DNA of 64,000 bases from Oscheius sp. JU75 (GCA_037178855.1 JASJZC010000005.1:8804001-8868000); one strand, 5' to 3'. Shown: positions 1 to 11,560, counted from the stretch's first letter. The notes: generated by a model from the letters alone, not told the origin. Numbers and translations are program-made.

Positions 1-536
1 TGACAGCACTTGATGTTTCCGCTCCTGCGATTCCAGAAACAAAGCTGTTTTCAAAAGCGTTTGAGATAGAAGCCAAGTTTCCACCAATTGAATTACACTG
101 TTTTTCAGCAGCCAAGAAGGGCAATTTTGTTTTATAATATTTGTAGCATCTGGAAGCATGAAATTACGTTCAGTCCGCAAAAAGCTAACTTTTTAAAGTT
201 AGATTCAAATATTGCTCCGGGTGGGCATTCAGCGAGGCTCAAAGAAAAAAGAATAGGGTAGAGGAAGAGTGATAGCATTGAGTCAAAGCGGTCCACTAGA
301 TAAGCTCGGGGGCCTATAAGCCCGGGAAAGATGATTATAAACCATATAAGAAGACTTTTCCAGCGGCTTTGCTTGAAAAAGGGTGGGTCTTTTTGGTGAT
401 AAATGACAAAATGAAAATATGTAGCCTGTCTTTTGTCATTTTTGTAGCTGTTAGTAGAAGAATTTTTTCGAAATATATTGAAGCATTTACATATTTATTC
501 GCATCAAAAAAGCTGACAGTCAATACGGATAAACAT
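1..536. other. intergenic, left edge
   Basis: No coding exon, RNA gene or repeat could be supported here. It is the 3' flank of the minus-strand receptor that follows. Short open frames exist on both strands but have no recognisable domain or splice pattern. Confidence 0.5.
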
Positions 537-1666
537 TCAAACTGTGGAAACTGTTGCCGTGCTAAGTGGTGCTCGAAACAGCTGCCACATGCTTCTCTTC
601 AAATCGCTACTGCACAATAACAAGATATAGGGTGAGCATAACTGGAATACATCCATCATATAAACTTGTATTTGGCTACTGTTCACATTAAACCAGCTGC
701 CTGACAAGTTTTTCAGATAGGCCTAAAAGAACACACACTGTTACACATCAGACATCAGTAATTTTACCGCATATATGAAAGCAAATAAAACGACAAAGAA
801 GTTGAAGGTGGAATGCAAAAAAAGCTTCACTTCAGCTGCTCGATTGTTGAAATGGCGTTCTTGGCGCAATGCGTAAAGTGTAGCAAGGCTTAGAATAGCC
901 ACGCATGCGCAGGATAGTCCCGAGCTCAGGGAAATTGTTCCAGATCGAGCAAAGTCACTCTGCAAGCAATTAAAAACATGCTATGATTGTAATTAACCTC
1001 GTCGTCAGTGTAGAAGTAAAAGTCCAAAACTGGATGCCATTTACTGTAGGCTTTGTTCAGATACGCCGGCAGGGCTAGCAATGCTGGTAGTACCATAATA
1101 ACCAAGCAAACAGGTAGTAGGGCCTTGTTCCAAAACTGAAAATGTTTTAAAGATAGCAAATAAACAAATTTAATTTAATGAACATGGAATCACTTTCCAG
1201 CCTTAAGGTATACAAAGAAATGCACAACCGCGGATAGCAAATCGGTACGAAACCTACAGTTTTGTGACTCATATTGTAAGCAAAAGCCGTATATCTGTTG
1301 AGAGCCATAGCCACTTCCATCTCTGCGGGTTCAATAGCAGACCAACGGAAGAGATATCGCAGTTCGGCCAATCCGGGATAGCTCTGGTTGAAAAATTCAG
1401 AGAACGTGCATTCTTTGCAGACTAGCAGAGGGAATCGCAGACAAGGCCAAGAGTTCAAATAAGCTACCAAGTTCTGGAAAATAACGGCTATAGGAAACAT
1501 GAAATCTTACAATTACGGAAGAAAATAAGAAAAGTTTATAATAGGAATGATTAAAACGGGTCCAGTTTTTGTACATTGTAACCCAGATGACGATATACAG
1601 AATGATAGAAAAGATACCAAAAGTTGTTGAAACATAAAATCCAACTGACAGTTTCAGGAAGAACAT
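537..1666 (-). CDS. Srg-superfamily 7TM chemoreceptor, five exons
   Basis: Predicted seven-pass receptor of the nematode Srg/Sru/Srv group, presumably a chemoreceptor in sensory neuron cilia. Exons: 1666-1511, 1473-1258, 1135-998, 959-747, 641-537. All four introns keep phase 0, giving about 275 residues. TM3 carries EVAMALNRYTAFAYN, followed by the family-typical TM4 start FWNKALLP. TM5 and TM6 surround the loop RAAEVKLFLHSTFNFF. TM7 is recovered only by splicing into a 105-nt exon reading LCSPYILLLCSSDLKRSM. Intron 1 could use either of two in-phase donors six bases apart (37 or 43 nt). Start chosen at the first ATG of the TM1 exon; a TTCAG just upstream could be a trans-splice acceptor. 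The exact subfamily is an inference. Confidence 0.8.
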
Positions 1667-2380
1667 TTTTTTTACTGAACATGTAGGTAGATAGAAATTG
1701 CCTATTCAAATGAACTCATAAGTTGGTTACTTCGAAGAAATTGGATAGACGGCGGTGTCGAAGAGACAGTAATTGAATAACGTAACAAAAAAGTCCTGCT
1801 TCTTCCTTCTTCGGATGTTTACAGACTGTTTCAGACTGTTTGCGTCTGAGCCAGCTGATTGCACCTGTCCTTCCTGCTTTCATGGGCCAAATGCGAAAAA
1901 CAGAATTTGACTTATAACAATATGCTCTAATTACAGACAGCCAGAACAAGAAGGTACTGATAAAACTAGGGAGTTAACGGTCTCAATATCGACATCATCT
2001 GCTAGGGCTAAAATTTACTGCCGTTTGTGGCAGATATATAATGGAATTGCCAACCTGTCACATGCGCCAGTAGTTTTCCGTACTGTCTCGTGTGCCGGCG
2101 AAGCAGAAACATGTAATGGTCCGAAGTTGAGCTTAGTCTTGGCGTAACCAAGATTTCCTCAGCAATCACTAGATTGGTAGTAGCTTGCTATGAAATAAAA
2201 ACTTTGTTTTAGACCAGGTTCTGTACCTTTCCAATCAGGGAAACGCAATAACCTCTTCTTATGACACCCACAAAAGATAATTTTTGACCTAGGTGATCCA
2301 CTTAACTCCACGCCCCCCGCCACAATTTAATTTTCATCAAGTTGTAGAGGTTAAGCAGGAACTTTCATTAATTTTTTATT
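1667..2380. other. intergenic between divergent receptor genes
   Basis: Contains the shared promoter space of two divergent receptor genes. A degenerate tRNA-derived repeat tail lies at 2173-2190. No gene seen. Confidence 0.45.
2125..2190 (+). repeat. SINE-like tRNA-derived remnant
   Basis: A TTGGCG-containing segment that may be a worn A box is followed by the 18-mer ATTGGTAGTAGCTTGCTA at 2173-2190. The same 18-mer occurs in reverse orientation at 8648-8665, next to a better-preserved tRNA-like head. Shared sequence is seen directly; SINE identity is inferred. Confidence 0.35.
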
Positions 2381-4213
2381 ATGATTCAATGCCCTGACTT
2401 CAACACGAATATTGACAGTACGTCGTTATACCTTCAAATGAACATCTTTGCCATCATTTCGGTTGTTGTTCATCCGTACGTGATGTATTGTCTGGTTTTT
2501 CGCTCCATTCCTCAAATGAAAACCTACAGATGGTACCTACTCTGGCACCAAGTGATCAGTTGCATTGGGGACCTTTGGGTAACCTCAGTCAAAAGACTTC
2601 AGACTCGTTTCAGATCACCGGGCTTACCAAACCCTACATATTCCATCCATTTCCGATGGGGGTGCTGAAAGGAGTCTTAAAAGACTACGTATCTGTTCAG
2701 CAATGCTTAGCTGGTGGGATACTTTTCATCTCCGCTGCTTGTGTAGCCGTACTACATCTGTTTCTTTATCGCTATTTAGCGGTGAATGGAAAAGATCAAT
2801 TTCCATTGTGGAGCAAAATACTGATGGCATATAATTATGCGACACTATTAATGAACTTCACATTGACAGCAACAGCTAATACTGATACTCTAAAAACGTT
2901 AAAGGAGTGGCAGTTGGTGAGTTGAGAAAGCAATTAGAATATCTGGCGGACTGTTGGTGGTGTCAATATATGTATCAGGTTAACCCATAATTATAGGCGT
3001 TTCGAACTATTACCCCGTTATTTATGTAGCCCTTGATAAGCTGTGTTCTCAGCCAAGGACCGATTTTTCAGAACTTCTTTATCGCTGAGCTGTGAGCGCT
3101 CCAAACCTTTGCTTACTTCCAGTAATACCACAGCTCTCACCAAATGGATTTCGGTAAATCGGACGATGCACCCGTAAAGGGCCTAATCTGGGCTACAAAA
3201 CTCTATATGGGACAAAAAAAGTCATTATGGAAAATTTTCGAGAAACGCGTCTCTGAGCTTTGGGTGGTTTCGGCGCAGCCGACCCATGAGGATGGTATCA
3301 TGGGTCAAAAACAAATTTTCTCGATTGTGCTTGATTTTGTACTCTCTGCTCTTATTTGACCCTTCTAAGGCGTTTTCAATCATTTTGAGCTGTTTTTTGT
3401 TGCCATCTGTGTCTTTCGTTGAGCTTTCCAGCTCAAGTGGGTCGAAAGCTATGGGCCGAAAGACAAAATTATGGGTCAGCATGACGTGACCCACCCATCA
3501 CAAACTTTGATGAAACGACTGCCAACATCTGCCACCTTTGTGAATCATTTATAGACTGCCAGCTTAGTTCGTCGCGAGACGCTTGGTGTATTGCTAAGAG
3601 ATCCGCCGGGTCACGCTACGAACTAGGCTGGCTGACCGGTCAGGCCAGGGGCGGCCTCTGCGAGTACACTTGGCCTGGTCTGGCTAACCTGGCTTTCTTG
3701 TGTTCCCTGCATGACTTTTCAGTTTCTGTGGAAGCTACAAACATGCATTTTTCAAAACTTCTCACTAAAAGATGAATTTCCAGCAATACTCATGCATCAA
3801 CGAAGCCATCCTTGCTATCCCAGGCATTTGGGCCTACGAGAAATGGGAATGCATTAAGAAGACACTGGCCTGTTTTACATTCGATGCTATCAATTTCACA
3901 ATACAGATGGTGCTACTCAGCGGACTATCCCTCAAAGCCATCAACATCAAAGTGATGTCTGAGCACTTACGACGGATGCAGAGGCAGTTCCTCATCCAAC
4001 TTGTCATACAAACAATGATACCAATGGTGTGCGTAATTATTCCAGTCATCTGGGAGCTGGTCATTGCGGTTACAGATGTTTTTGGAGCCACAGAATGTAG
4101 CTTTTTTGATACTTATAAAAAATAGAATTTTAGTTTCGAACGAAGTTGGCTGGTCTCTACTTTCGATGTTTGGAGTTAGAACCCGTCTTACCATGACTGG
4201 ATTTTTAAAATGA
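2381..4213 (+). CDS. Str-superfamily (Srh/Sri-like) chemoreceptor, four exons
   Basis: Predicted 7TM chemoreceptor. Exons: 2381-2578, 2614-2916, 3784-4096, 4134-4213. Phases are consistent (0, 0, 1). Family cues: TM1-TM2 reads VVHPYVMYCLVFRSIPQMK and CIGDLWITGLTKPYIFHPFP, resembling the Srh/Sri pattern with an acidic residue before a P-rich loop. The TM5/6 loop reads SEHLRRMQRQFLIQLVIQT followed by MIPMVCVIIP. The last exon (SNEVGWSLLSMFG) matches the usual TM7 position but lacks the classic PYR, so the 3' end is the weakest part. Introns 1 and 3 are 35 and 37 nt. Intron 2 is 867 nt and looks expanded by inserted sequence. Confidence 0.65.
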
Positions 4214-4303
4214 ATCCTTGGAAGAAGCCTGATACTACCAGAACCACCAGAATAACATCAACTCTTCCCAGTTCAACGACTTTGTGAATCATTTATAGAC
4301 TGC
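3537..4303. repeat. pair of 23-bp direct repeats
   Basis: The same 23 bases (TTTGTGAATCATTTATAGAC plus TGC) occur at 3537-3559, inside intron 2 of the receptor, and at 4281-4303, downstream of its stop. ACGACT precedes both, but in the first copy it is separated by a 16-nt insert. Origin unknown. Confidence 0.6.
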
Positions 4304-5110
4304 GGAATCTTATTCAATTACTTCATCAAATTATTTCCTTGTTCGAAACACTACTTTTTGTGATAACTAAAAGGGAAGTCCTCGTAGACCGAAAGAGTAT
4401 TGCATACAGATTAGCAGATTTGATAAGGATATTGATCAAATATTCCTTCCACCCACACAAAGTGAAATACAAACATGTGGAACACAGTAATAGGTGCAGT
4501 CTCTCTCTGCTGATCTTAGTTTCCAATTCTGTGCAGAAGTCCTGGCACTCGAGACATCCATTATCTCTTTATTAAATCATCGTTACAATCGCGGTTACAC
4601 GTGGCCTTCAAAATACCATTCTGCTCCGAGGTGATGGCCAGTGTGAGAACTAACAACAGCACAAGCATATCTTTGTGCCAGACAGCAAAAAATGGAAATA
4701 AGAGAGATTTAAAGAAACAAGTATGTGTCTACAATTGGGCATATTTCTTGGCTTTGGAAGCTTATTACAGCACATTGTATTCTGTTGGATAATAGGAAGA
4801 AATTAGTGTACCACTTTCAAATCTACGTTAACGTAAGATTAGAGGTCTGAACAATCTGAATTCATCAAAATACTTGTAGATGCCACAAACTTTGACTCCC
4901 AGTCTTTCTTTACTAAAGCGCAGTGGTGTCCGTCCGTCTGTCTGTGTCTGAGGTCCGCACAATTGCATATCAACATGAGGGTGCACCAAAATTATAGCAA
5001 CTCAAAAAAAAAAACCGTATCTAACGGTTAAAAATAGTTTCTGACAAAGGAACATACAACAATTATTTACTGATTGTTTTTGCAAATCAACATTAATATT
5101 CGAATCTTTC
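4214..5110. other. intergenic with interspersed repeat
   Basis: No gene recognised. At 4908-4950 a TTACTAAAGCG motif followed by a CTGTCTGTCTGTG run closely resembles 42017-42050, so it is probably part of a dispersed repeat. An A-rich tract at 5006-5016 borders the mariner relic. Confidence 0.4.
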
Positions 5111-5112
5111 TT

Positions 5113-5530
5113 CAGCGTGCTTTGAGTTGCTTGGGAAAGACGTTGACAATGGCGCCTTGATAGGTGGCATCCAGTTCATTCCATGCTTTTTCATGTGCTG
5201 CTTTCAAGGAATCGATGTTTTTGTGTGGTGTTTTGCAGGCTTTTGCTTCAAGAACAGTCCAAACAGGAAAGTCCATTGGAATGAGGTCCGGTGAACGCTG
5301 AAGGCGATCACTTTCTCAAAGTTGCTCTTGCACCCATCTTGTACAACACGAACCTTGTAAGCAGGAGCTCCCTTTTTGTAATGCCCAACTACACTCCTTG
5401 AAATGCTTTTTGGCCCAGGGAAGAACTTGTGTGTTCAGACGAGCCAAATAGTTGGCAGCATTGACTTTGACGCGCTCAGTTGCTAAAAACTTGGCGCCCT
5501 CTGTAATACCCAAAAATGTTGACAAGTCAG
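5113..5530 (-). pseudogene. mariner-family transposase relic (C-terminal half)
   Basis: Minus-strand pieces read as the C-terminal half of a Tc1/mariner transposase. KVNAANYLARLNTQVLPWAK corresponds to the strand before the second catalytic Asp. After a frame change SPDLIPMDFPVWTVLEAKAC corresponds to the third catalytic block (SPDLNPxDxxVW). Then come HKNIDSLKAAHEKAWNEL and VFPKQLKAR, followed by a stop. Frameshifts and the stop show that it is dead. The N-terminal DNA-binding part was not found. A GGGTGCACCAAAATTATAGC stretch at 4979-4998 may be a decayed terminal repeat. Confidence 0.75.
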
Positions 5531-5545
5531 TTCATGTCAAGAAGC

Positions 5546-6860
5546 AATAGAACATGCCAGCTGTGGAGAAAACTGCTACTAGGAAAGCCGCGCAGCCGCC
5601 TATGATCTATGCCAATACCAAAGGGCTGCGAAGCTGCTGCCGCCGACAACTGGTAGTGGATAATACAAGTCTGGTTATCCTCCCCACGAGGATGCAAGTA
5701 TTGTCAAACTGTCAAACACAACAGTCTAGAAAAAAACCCATTTCTTGTTTTGTAATTTGTTTGTTGAGTTTTTGATAAACATAGACAAGAAAAATTCAAA
5801 GGATATCTAGTAGTAGCGGAAAAAGTATACAAAACTAACGGAAATACTTTTATATTTCGAAGAGAGTAAGTCAATTGCAGCTGATTAAAGCTTAAATAGA
5901 GTGAGTAAATTAAGTTCACTTGTCCCGCACATACTGAGCTCAATGGGAACTCATTCTTTCCATTAAGAAGTTACTCAAGATTAAACTAATCGTGTTTTAT
6001 AGATCACGAGTTGTCTTCCATATCATTTCGATGTACACTAGTTTGCTAATGGCGAGAGGTATGCCAACTCGAGAAAATTCTTTTGGAGGACGTTCAAGAA
6101 AACTTTGTTAGTTACTTATCAACAACTGGGTTTCTTCATAACTATAAACTGAATTCAAGTTGCCTTGATCTCGAATAGTTTTTGTCTTTGAAATATCTTA
6201 TAAACGAGGCCTGTCGATAGATTGGCTGTAATGTTTTGAGACTATAAAGAGCGAAGTGAACACAGAAAACAGAAAACTAGAACATTTATTGCCGAGATGC
6301 AAATGGATCCAGTACTACCGATAAAATCGCAGTAATCCGCTCCGCACAGAAATCCAAAAAGTGTGAGGGCTGAAAACGCTCCGAGAACGTTTTGTGATGA
6401 ATATTGTGACCCCCGATCCACCCCATATAACTCCACATCAAATGTTTGAGTCTGTAGAGTCGTTTATTTTGCGACAACAATTAAAGAATGACCTTATTGA
6501 AATCGACAATGCATTGCTTTTTGCATTTAGGCAGACATTTTACGTAGTCATTCATCTAGAAGCAGGATACAGAGAAAGAAGCTGATGGTTTTGAGTTTTG
6601 ACCACCTTTCACACCGAAGATAAAGGGCCTGCATTTGGTTTTCGTCCTTAGTTTATCAAAGGTACATGTGTGGTTATGGCGACCGATTTGAATGATCCGG
6701 TCCTGGCTCAATAACGAGTCGCTTCCGCTGTTTTTTTTTTTTTTTTTTGAGAGGATCCGCGAGCTTTTCAGACAATCAATAAAGTGACTTTTTTTTCGAG
6801 AACTTTATGTAATCGGGTTTGTGGCGAGACACTGGAAGCTGCTCTCTGTGGTGGCTGTCG
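5546..6860. other. intergenic
   Basis: No supported gene. A poly-T run lies near 6731-6748. A minus-strand open frame at 6242-6436 is hydrophobic but matches no known family and lacks convincing splice context. Confidence 0.4.
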
Positions 6861-7922
6861 TCACTCGGGAACTCCAAGAATCTGCTTCACGTAGTTCTTA
6901 TACGGTGTTGTGAAATATACGACAATAATGAAACGTAAGTTGCAATACATTGAAGATATGAACAAGGAAGGAGCTCTTAGGAATAGCCATGCCCTGTTCT
7001 CAGCAATGACCACGTCAGATCCCTTCCACCACTGGATGACAGGTTGAGCAATCACTTGAGCAAGTTAGGGAAAACCAAGAAGGGAAATTGGTATTACCGT
7101 CTGTGTACAGTCTTAGCCTAGAAAAGTGAAGAAAGGCCCCTGGAGGATCAGTGACTTGACTAGCATTCATTCTCGTTGTTGCAGCGCTGAGTGTTACATG
7201 GCGGAAACCGAAGTAAATGTGGAAAATTCGTTGTAGAGGTTAGGCGCGATTTTTTTCCTTGCACAAGCCTTATTTATTTCTGACTCTTGAACTTTTACAT
7301 GACGTAGCTGATCTCATCATCAAATTTATCAAACTAGTTAGGTCATACAGAGCTCACGTTTTGCGTAGCTCGTCAATTTGCGCAACTTACTCTATAGATA
7401 GCCTTCAAAACATAGCCACCGACAATGAAAATAGTTCCCAACAGGTAAAAGGAAAAAATCCTGAATTCCTCTATTTTCTCAGAGGTGACAGTGAGAAGTG
7501 ACAAAACCAAACGTTAGACAGGTAACGTTGAGTTCAAGACTGCACAGGTAAATTTGCTTTAATCATACTATAGAGGTGCAACACACACGTCCAGTCCAGC
7601 TACCACCTGTATCCCAAATCCATAAATCCAGCTACCGCCTGTAGAGAACCATTTCCCTAAGAATCCAGAGAATCGGGTGGCACAGTTGCTTTCCAGACAA
7701 ATGGGTGCAATAAGAAATTTAATGGCTAGTAGACAGAGAGCTGAAAAGAGTGGTATGAAGATCATTGAACAACATCTATCAGTGTTCCACAGCTGTGAGA
7801 GTTTAAACGATTGTGCTTAAACCCACAATGGTGAACAGCACAACGTACTTGTATTTTTTCATCTGCTGACTCTTCGTGAGCACAACTATAGAGGTTGTTA
7901 CTAGAACATCTGTCAATTTGTC
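6861..7922 (-). pseudogene. chemoreceptor pseudogene, paralogue of the 8.0-10.1 kb gene
   Basis: A tandem but broken copy of the neighbouring receptor. Recognisable exon pieces in order: TKSQQMKKYKYVVLFTI (end of TM1 exon, donor GTGGGT near 7830); an acceptor followed by LSVY, then a stop/frameshift and CATRFSGFLGKWF (near 7640-7758); SEKIEEFRIFSFYLLG and GGYVLKAIYR (near 7370-7450); and the TM7 end FIIVVYFTTPYKNYVKQILG with stop at 6861. The intact gene has CATQFSGFLGEL, EEKLFAFQMFLLY, YVLKAGYR and YFTTPYRKY at the same places. The TM6 exon is degenerate. The lesion in exon 2 argues against function. Confidence 0.7.
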
Positions 7923-8005
7923 ACCAATTCTTTCTGGTTGATTGATTTAATAAGTTCAGAAGATGTGTCCAAAGGACGAGAACAATGGTGTCAACGAATG
8001 AAAGT

Positions 8006-10075
8006 TCATTTGACTATCCTTCGATGTGTAGAGGCTGGACTGACAGTATCTCTCCATACTTTTCTTCGGAAAAGTGACAAAGTGTACTTTCTGTAAGGTG
8101 TTGTAAAGTAGATTGTAGTGAAGAAATGGAGTGTTGAATACAGAGACGGCATGAAAAATGATATAGACCCCATGTAGTTCAGAATGTTGTCAGCTGAACA
8201 GCATTTACGATTTTCGGGAACGTTAAAGTATACCTGAAACGGTTGGGAAGAAGACGGACAGTAATGGTCTTGCTGTTACAGAAAGTACCACTGGAAGTCC
8301 AAAAAAGAGAATTGGAATGACTAGTTGGTAGGACAAGGCCCGTAGAAGCATGTTATGAATGCGAACAGTGTTGGCGCTTAAGTTTGGATTCTTGGTGAAG
8401 ACGAGTATCTGAAACGCTAACATTTTACACTGCGATAACGTAGCTCAAACGTGGAACTTTGCCGTTTTTGTCTACAAGTTATACGATACCACAAAGAACC
8501 GTTGATCGTAGAAGATGTATAGTTTGTAGAGTAAAGTACCTCTTAGCATCAAGCAGAATTGCTAGCGGGAGCAGCCTGAGGAATCAAGGAACAAGAGCGT
8601 AAGCACTCCAAAGTTGCGCATCTTTAGCTAGGAACGCTTTCTCTTCGTAGCAAGCTACTACCAATGCACCTCCCAGAAGGATACGCTGATTGAAGGATCA
8701 AGCCTGGGACCTTTGATGATTTTTAGTGCCTCCTGCCACTGCGCCAAGCCCACTGTCTAAGTTGTTTTACTACCTCTTATAAAGCCCCTTTTGATTAAAA
8801 GTTTTCTCCTGTATGTTTCAATACACACTGCTCGAGCTAATCTAAGTTTTCTCTAACAACCCAATTAATCTTTATGTTATTCCGTTCAAGGTTTGATATA
8901 GTACCTTCCACAAGAGACCAGGTACCAGCATCAACTACTTATCTAATCCAATAATCTTGCAAACGCGATTACTCACCCGATAACCAGCCTTCAAGACGTA
9001 AGTGAAAATGATCCCCACACCCAAAACTGTGTATAGCAGGAACATTTGGAAAGCGAATAACTTTTCCTCGACGACTGTGAATCGTGCATAGTTTATGTTG
9101 TAATATGGCTGGCAGTTGTGCTGAAATTATAATTTTGAAGATAAAATAAAATTTGGTTACATCATCCATATAATCAAGAGTTCTTTTATCGTCTGCTACA
9201 AAATTGTTGAACATTGGAATGAATCCAATCAAAAATAGAGCTGATAATGAGAACCGAATGATATTTATAGCTATTTGAGGTGGTGTATTTTCAAAAGGAA
9301 CCAGGGCGTACTCTCTCCAGACGAAGCTGGCGACTATACATAGACCATTGGATAAGAGGCTGAGAAAGTACAGCAGCTGAAGAAGATTTCCATTTTCTGG
9401 AAGAAGCTCTCCAAGAAAACCACTGAACTGTGTGGCGCAGACAATTTCCAGCGTCGTGGGGCAGATCAGACAGTCGATCACGTCGAAGAGGTAGACGGAG
9501 AGCTGGAAGGGAAAAATGTATTAATGTTTGGTCAACGGTAGGTTTCATAATAATACGGCCTACAGGACTACACCCGTACCAATTTAGCAGCGCGTAGAGG
9601 GCACCCTGGCTTACTTTTGTGCAGTTGTTAGTCTTTGATAAATTAGTAGCTTGCTATTATTCAAAAATCGCAATAAATTCATTGCGATTTTTGAACCAGA
9701 TTCGATTATTTGTCAATCGAGTGGAATCGTTTGCCCTAAGTTTGTTCTAATGGGTTAAAAGCCTACCGTAGTAACCAATACCAAGTACTTGTACCGAAAC
9801 ATATTCTGACTCTTCCTCCAAATAACGTAGCAAAGGAAAATTGTACTGATCGTCGACGGGAAAAACATAGTCATTGTAGCAACTCGTAGTGTGAACATTG
9901 TTTGAAGAGTGACGCTCTGCGAGTTCAGTCGTTCCAGCTGCGAAAAGTCGATCTCTTTTAACTCAATCCTCGCCAATACTCTTCGTGTTTTCATGCTCTC
10001 TAGAAACCACAAATTGCCTTCGAGAGCGGGAGAAATTGGATTGGAAAGTAAGAACTTGTAGTGAGACAAGGACAT
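8006..10075 (-). CDS. Str-superfamily 7TM chemoreceptor, five exons
   Basis: Intact receptor gene. Exons: 10075-9767, 9502-9161, 9120-8977, 8408-8234, 8193-8006; phases 0, 0, 0, 1; about 385 residues. Landmarks: TM1 FFPSTISTIFLCYVIW; TM2-3 LFDVIDCLICPTTLE; TM5 EEKLFAFQMFLLYTVLG; a cytoplasmic loop with NLSANTVRIHNMLLRALSYQ before TM6; and a TM7 end FFTTIYFTTPYRKYTLSLF. These follow the Str-superfamily plan (Srh/Sri/Str). The N-terminus before TM1 is long, so translation may start at a later Met. Introns 2 and 4 are 40 nt. Intron 3 (565 nt) holds a tRNA-derived repeat and intron 1 a 15-bp hairpin. A broken duplicate lies immediately downstream. Confidence 0.8.
8690..8755 (-). repeat. tRNA-derived SINE-like head in a receptor intron
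   Basis: Read on the minus strand, TTGGCGCAGTGG matches the Pol III A-box and GGCTTGATCC, about 40 nt later, resembles the B-box. The downstream 18-mer at 8648-8665 is shared with 2173-2190. It lies inside the oversized intron 3 of the receptor. No intact cloverleaf could be folded by eye, so this is a degenerate tRNA-derived element rather than a tRNA gene. Confidence 0.45.
9660..9695. repeat. perfect 15-bp hairpin, 6-nt loop
   Basis: TTCAAAAATCGCAAT at 9660-9674 is the exact reverse complement of 9681-9695, with loop AAATTC. It lies in intron 1 of the minus-strand receptor. Confidence 0.8.
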
Positions 10076-11236
10076 TAGATAAGCGCAAAATTCAAATTCA
10101 ATCGCTGAAAGGTAGGTAATAAAAAGAAAGTAAACTTCTAGGGTAGTCTATGAAAAACGACGGTAGATGAGACAAACGGTCAAGAAAACCGAGGAAGATA
10201 GATGTAGAAGCGCACTTGACCAATGCCAGTTCTGACTGTAAGATTCATCTGGTAGTTTTCAGACTTAGGACTCCGCATAGGTATTTTTCAAATTTTACCT
10301 TTGCAATTGACAGTTGGTGCCTGTAACTGACGTCAAGGATTTCCAGGATAAAAAAAAGCTACACACAGTATGCGATTAAATTACATGTCAACTTTTCCCA
10401 AGTATTCATATTCTGAACCCGGCGACCTCGTAACTTAAAGTTCGTTACTTGTTTTGCACGTTGTGGATAACAACTTCATAGTTTTAGTCATCACAGCAAA
10501 AATTTTATTCAGACGTCTAGTAAAATATCACTACTCATTTATCTCAGAGACGTTATTGAAAGCACTCTGTCCCACTCTTTGCACTCTTGAAGGTAAGGTT
10601 AAGTCCAACAACGTAGCTCCGGTACGGAGCCGTAAAGTAGATATAGTGCAGAAATGTAGAGGATTGTAGAGTGATGGTAGAAAGCAGCTATGGCATTTAG
10701 TTGGCCATGAAAATATTACATCTGCCTTTCATGATAGCTCCAGAATCTACGTATGGAGAAAAGATCAACCTCGTCAAAACTAGCGCCATTGGTGTTAGGA
10801 AGAAAACACAGAGTAGAATTATCTCAAACCGAATTATAAGACATTTGAAAACTTAACGTACTCGCCAGATTAGACTGACTGCCAGACTCGTGGCAACTTT
10901 CTGTGTAACTTGACAGTTTGTGGGCTGAGTGTGTGCCTCTTTAAGAAGCGCTCAATTGCAAAGTTTCGTGGAATGAGCAAGTACTGTCTGGGCAGGCCGG
11001 AATCAACGATTACCGCTTATTCTTGTATTTGCTTGGCAACTAAGTCTTTTCGCTTTTTCAAAAGCAAAAATTTATTGACTTCCAAACAACTTTTTCATTT
11101 GTCACCATTATGTTGTACTGTCGCTCCCGACCTTTTGACCAGATTCCCCGCCTCCAAGAGGAGGACCTTTTGACTCGTGTGCTCGCGTGTTCGTATGTAA
11201 GTGTGTGGCTTCCTCGCTGTAATTATGTACCACCTT
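10076..11236. other. intergenic
   Basis: No gene recognised. The region separates the receptor from a mariner relic; some of it could be remnant transposon sequence. Confidence 0.4.
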
Positions 11237-11560
11237 CTATATCTCTCTATATCCCAACCAATAAACTAGTATTCGAACCATTAGTGAACGGTAATATATA
11301 TCGTAGGATAGACGCATACAGACTCTCAATTCACAATAGACTATCTTCTTATAATAGTCGTCTGCCCTACGAACATGTACCGTGTCTGCCCATTTCACGG
11401 GTAGCTTACGGATGCCACGCTCGTAGAACACCTTGGGTTTCGACGCGAAGAAGTTTGTCAACAAGGTTCTGAGTGCGCCGTCGGAATCGAACTGTTGTCC
11501 TGCAATCTCGTTGTTGAGAGTCCGGAACGAAGGGAAAGGACATATAGAGTGTAGCTGTAC
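11237..11560 (-). pseudogene. mariner transposase relic, C-terminal end
   Basis: Minus-strand translation gives LNNEIAGQQFDSDGALRTLL followed by NFFASKPKVFYERGIRKLPV and KWADTV. This is the characteristic C-terminus of mariner transposases (typically FDSxEEV, FFxSKPxxFYxxGIxxLPxRW). A preceding frame reads CPFPSFRT, matching YHLFPSLR just after the third catalytic Asp, but needs a frame change. Catalytic blocks further upstream were not found. It is a truncated, inactive copy of a different mariner lineage from the 5.1-5.5 kb relic. Confidence 0.78.
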
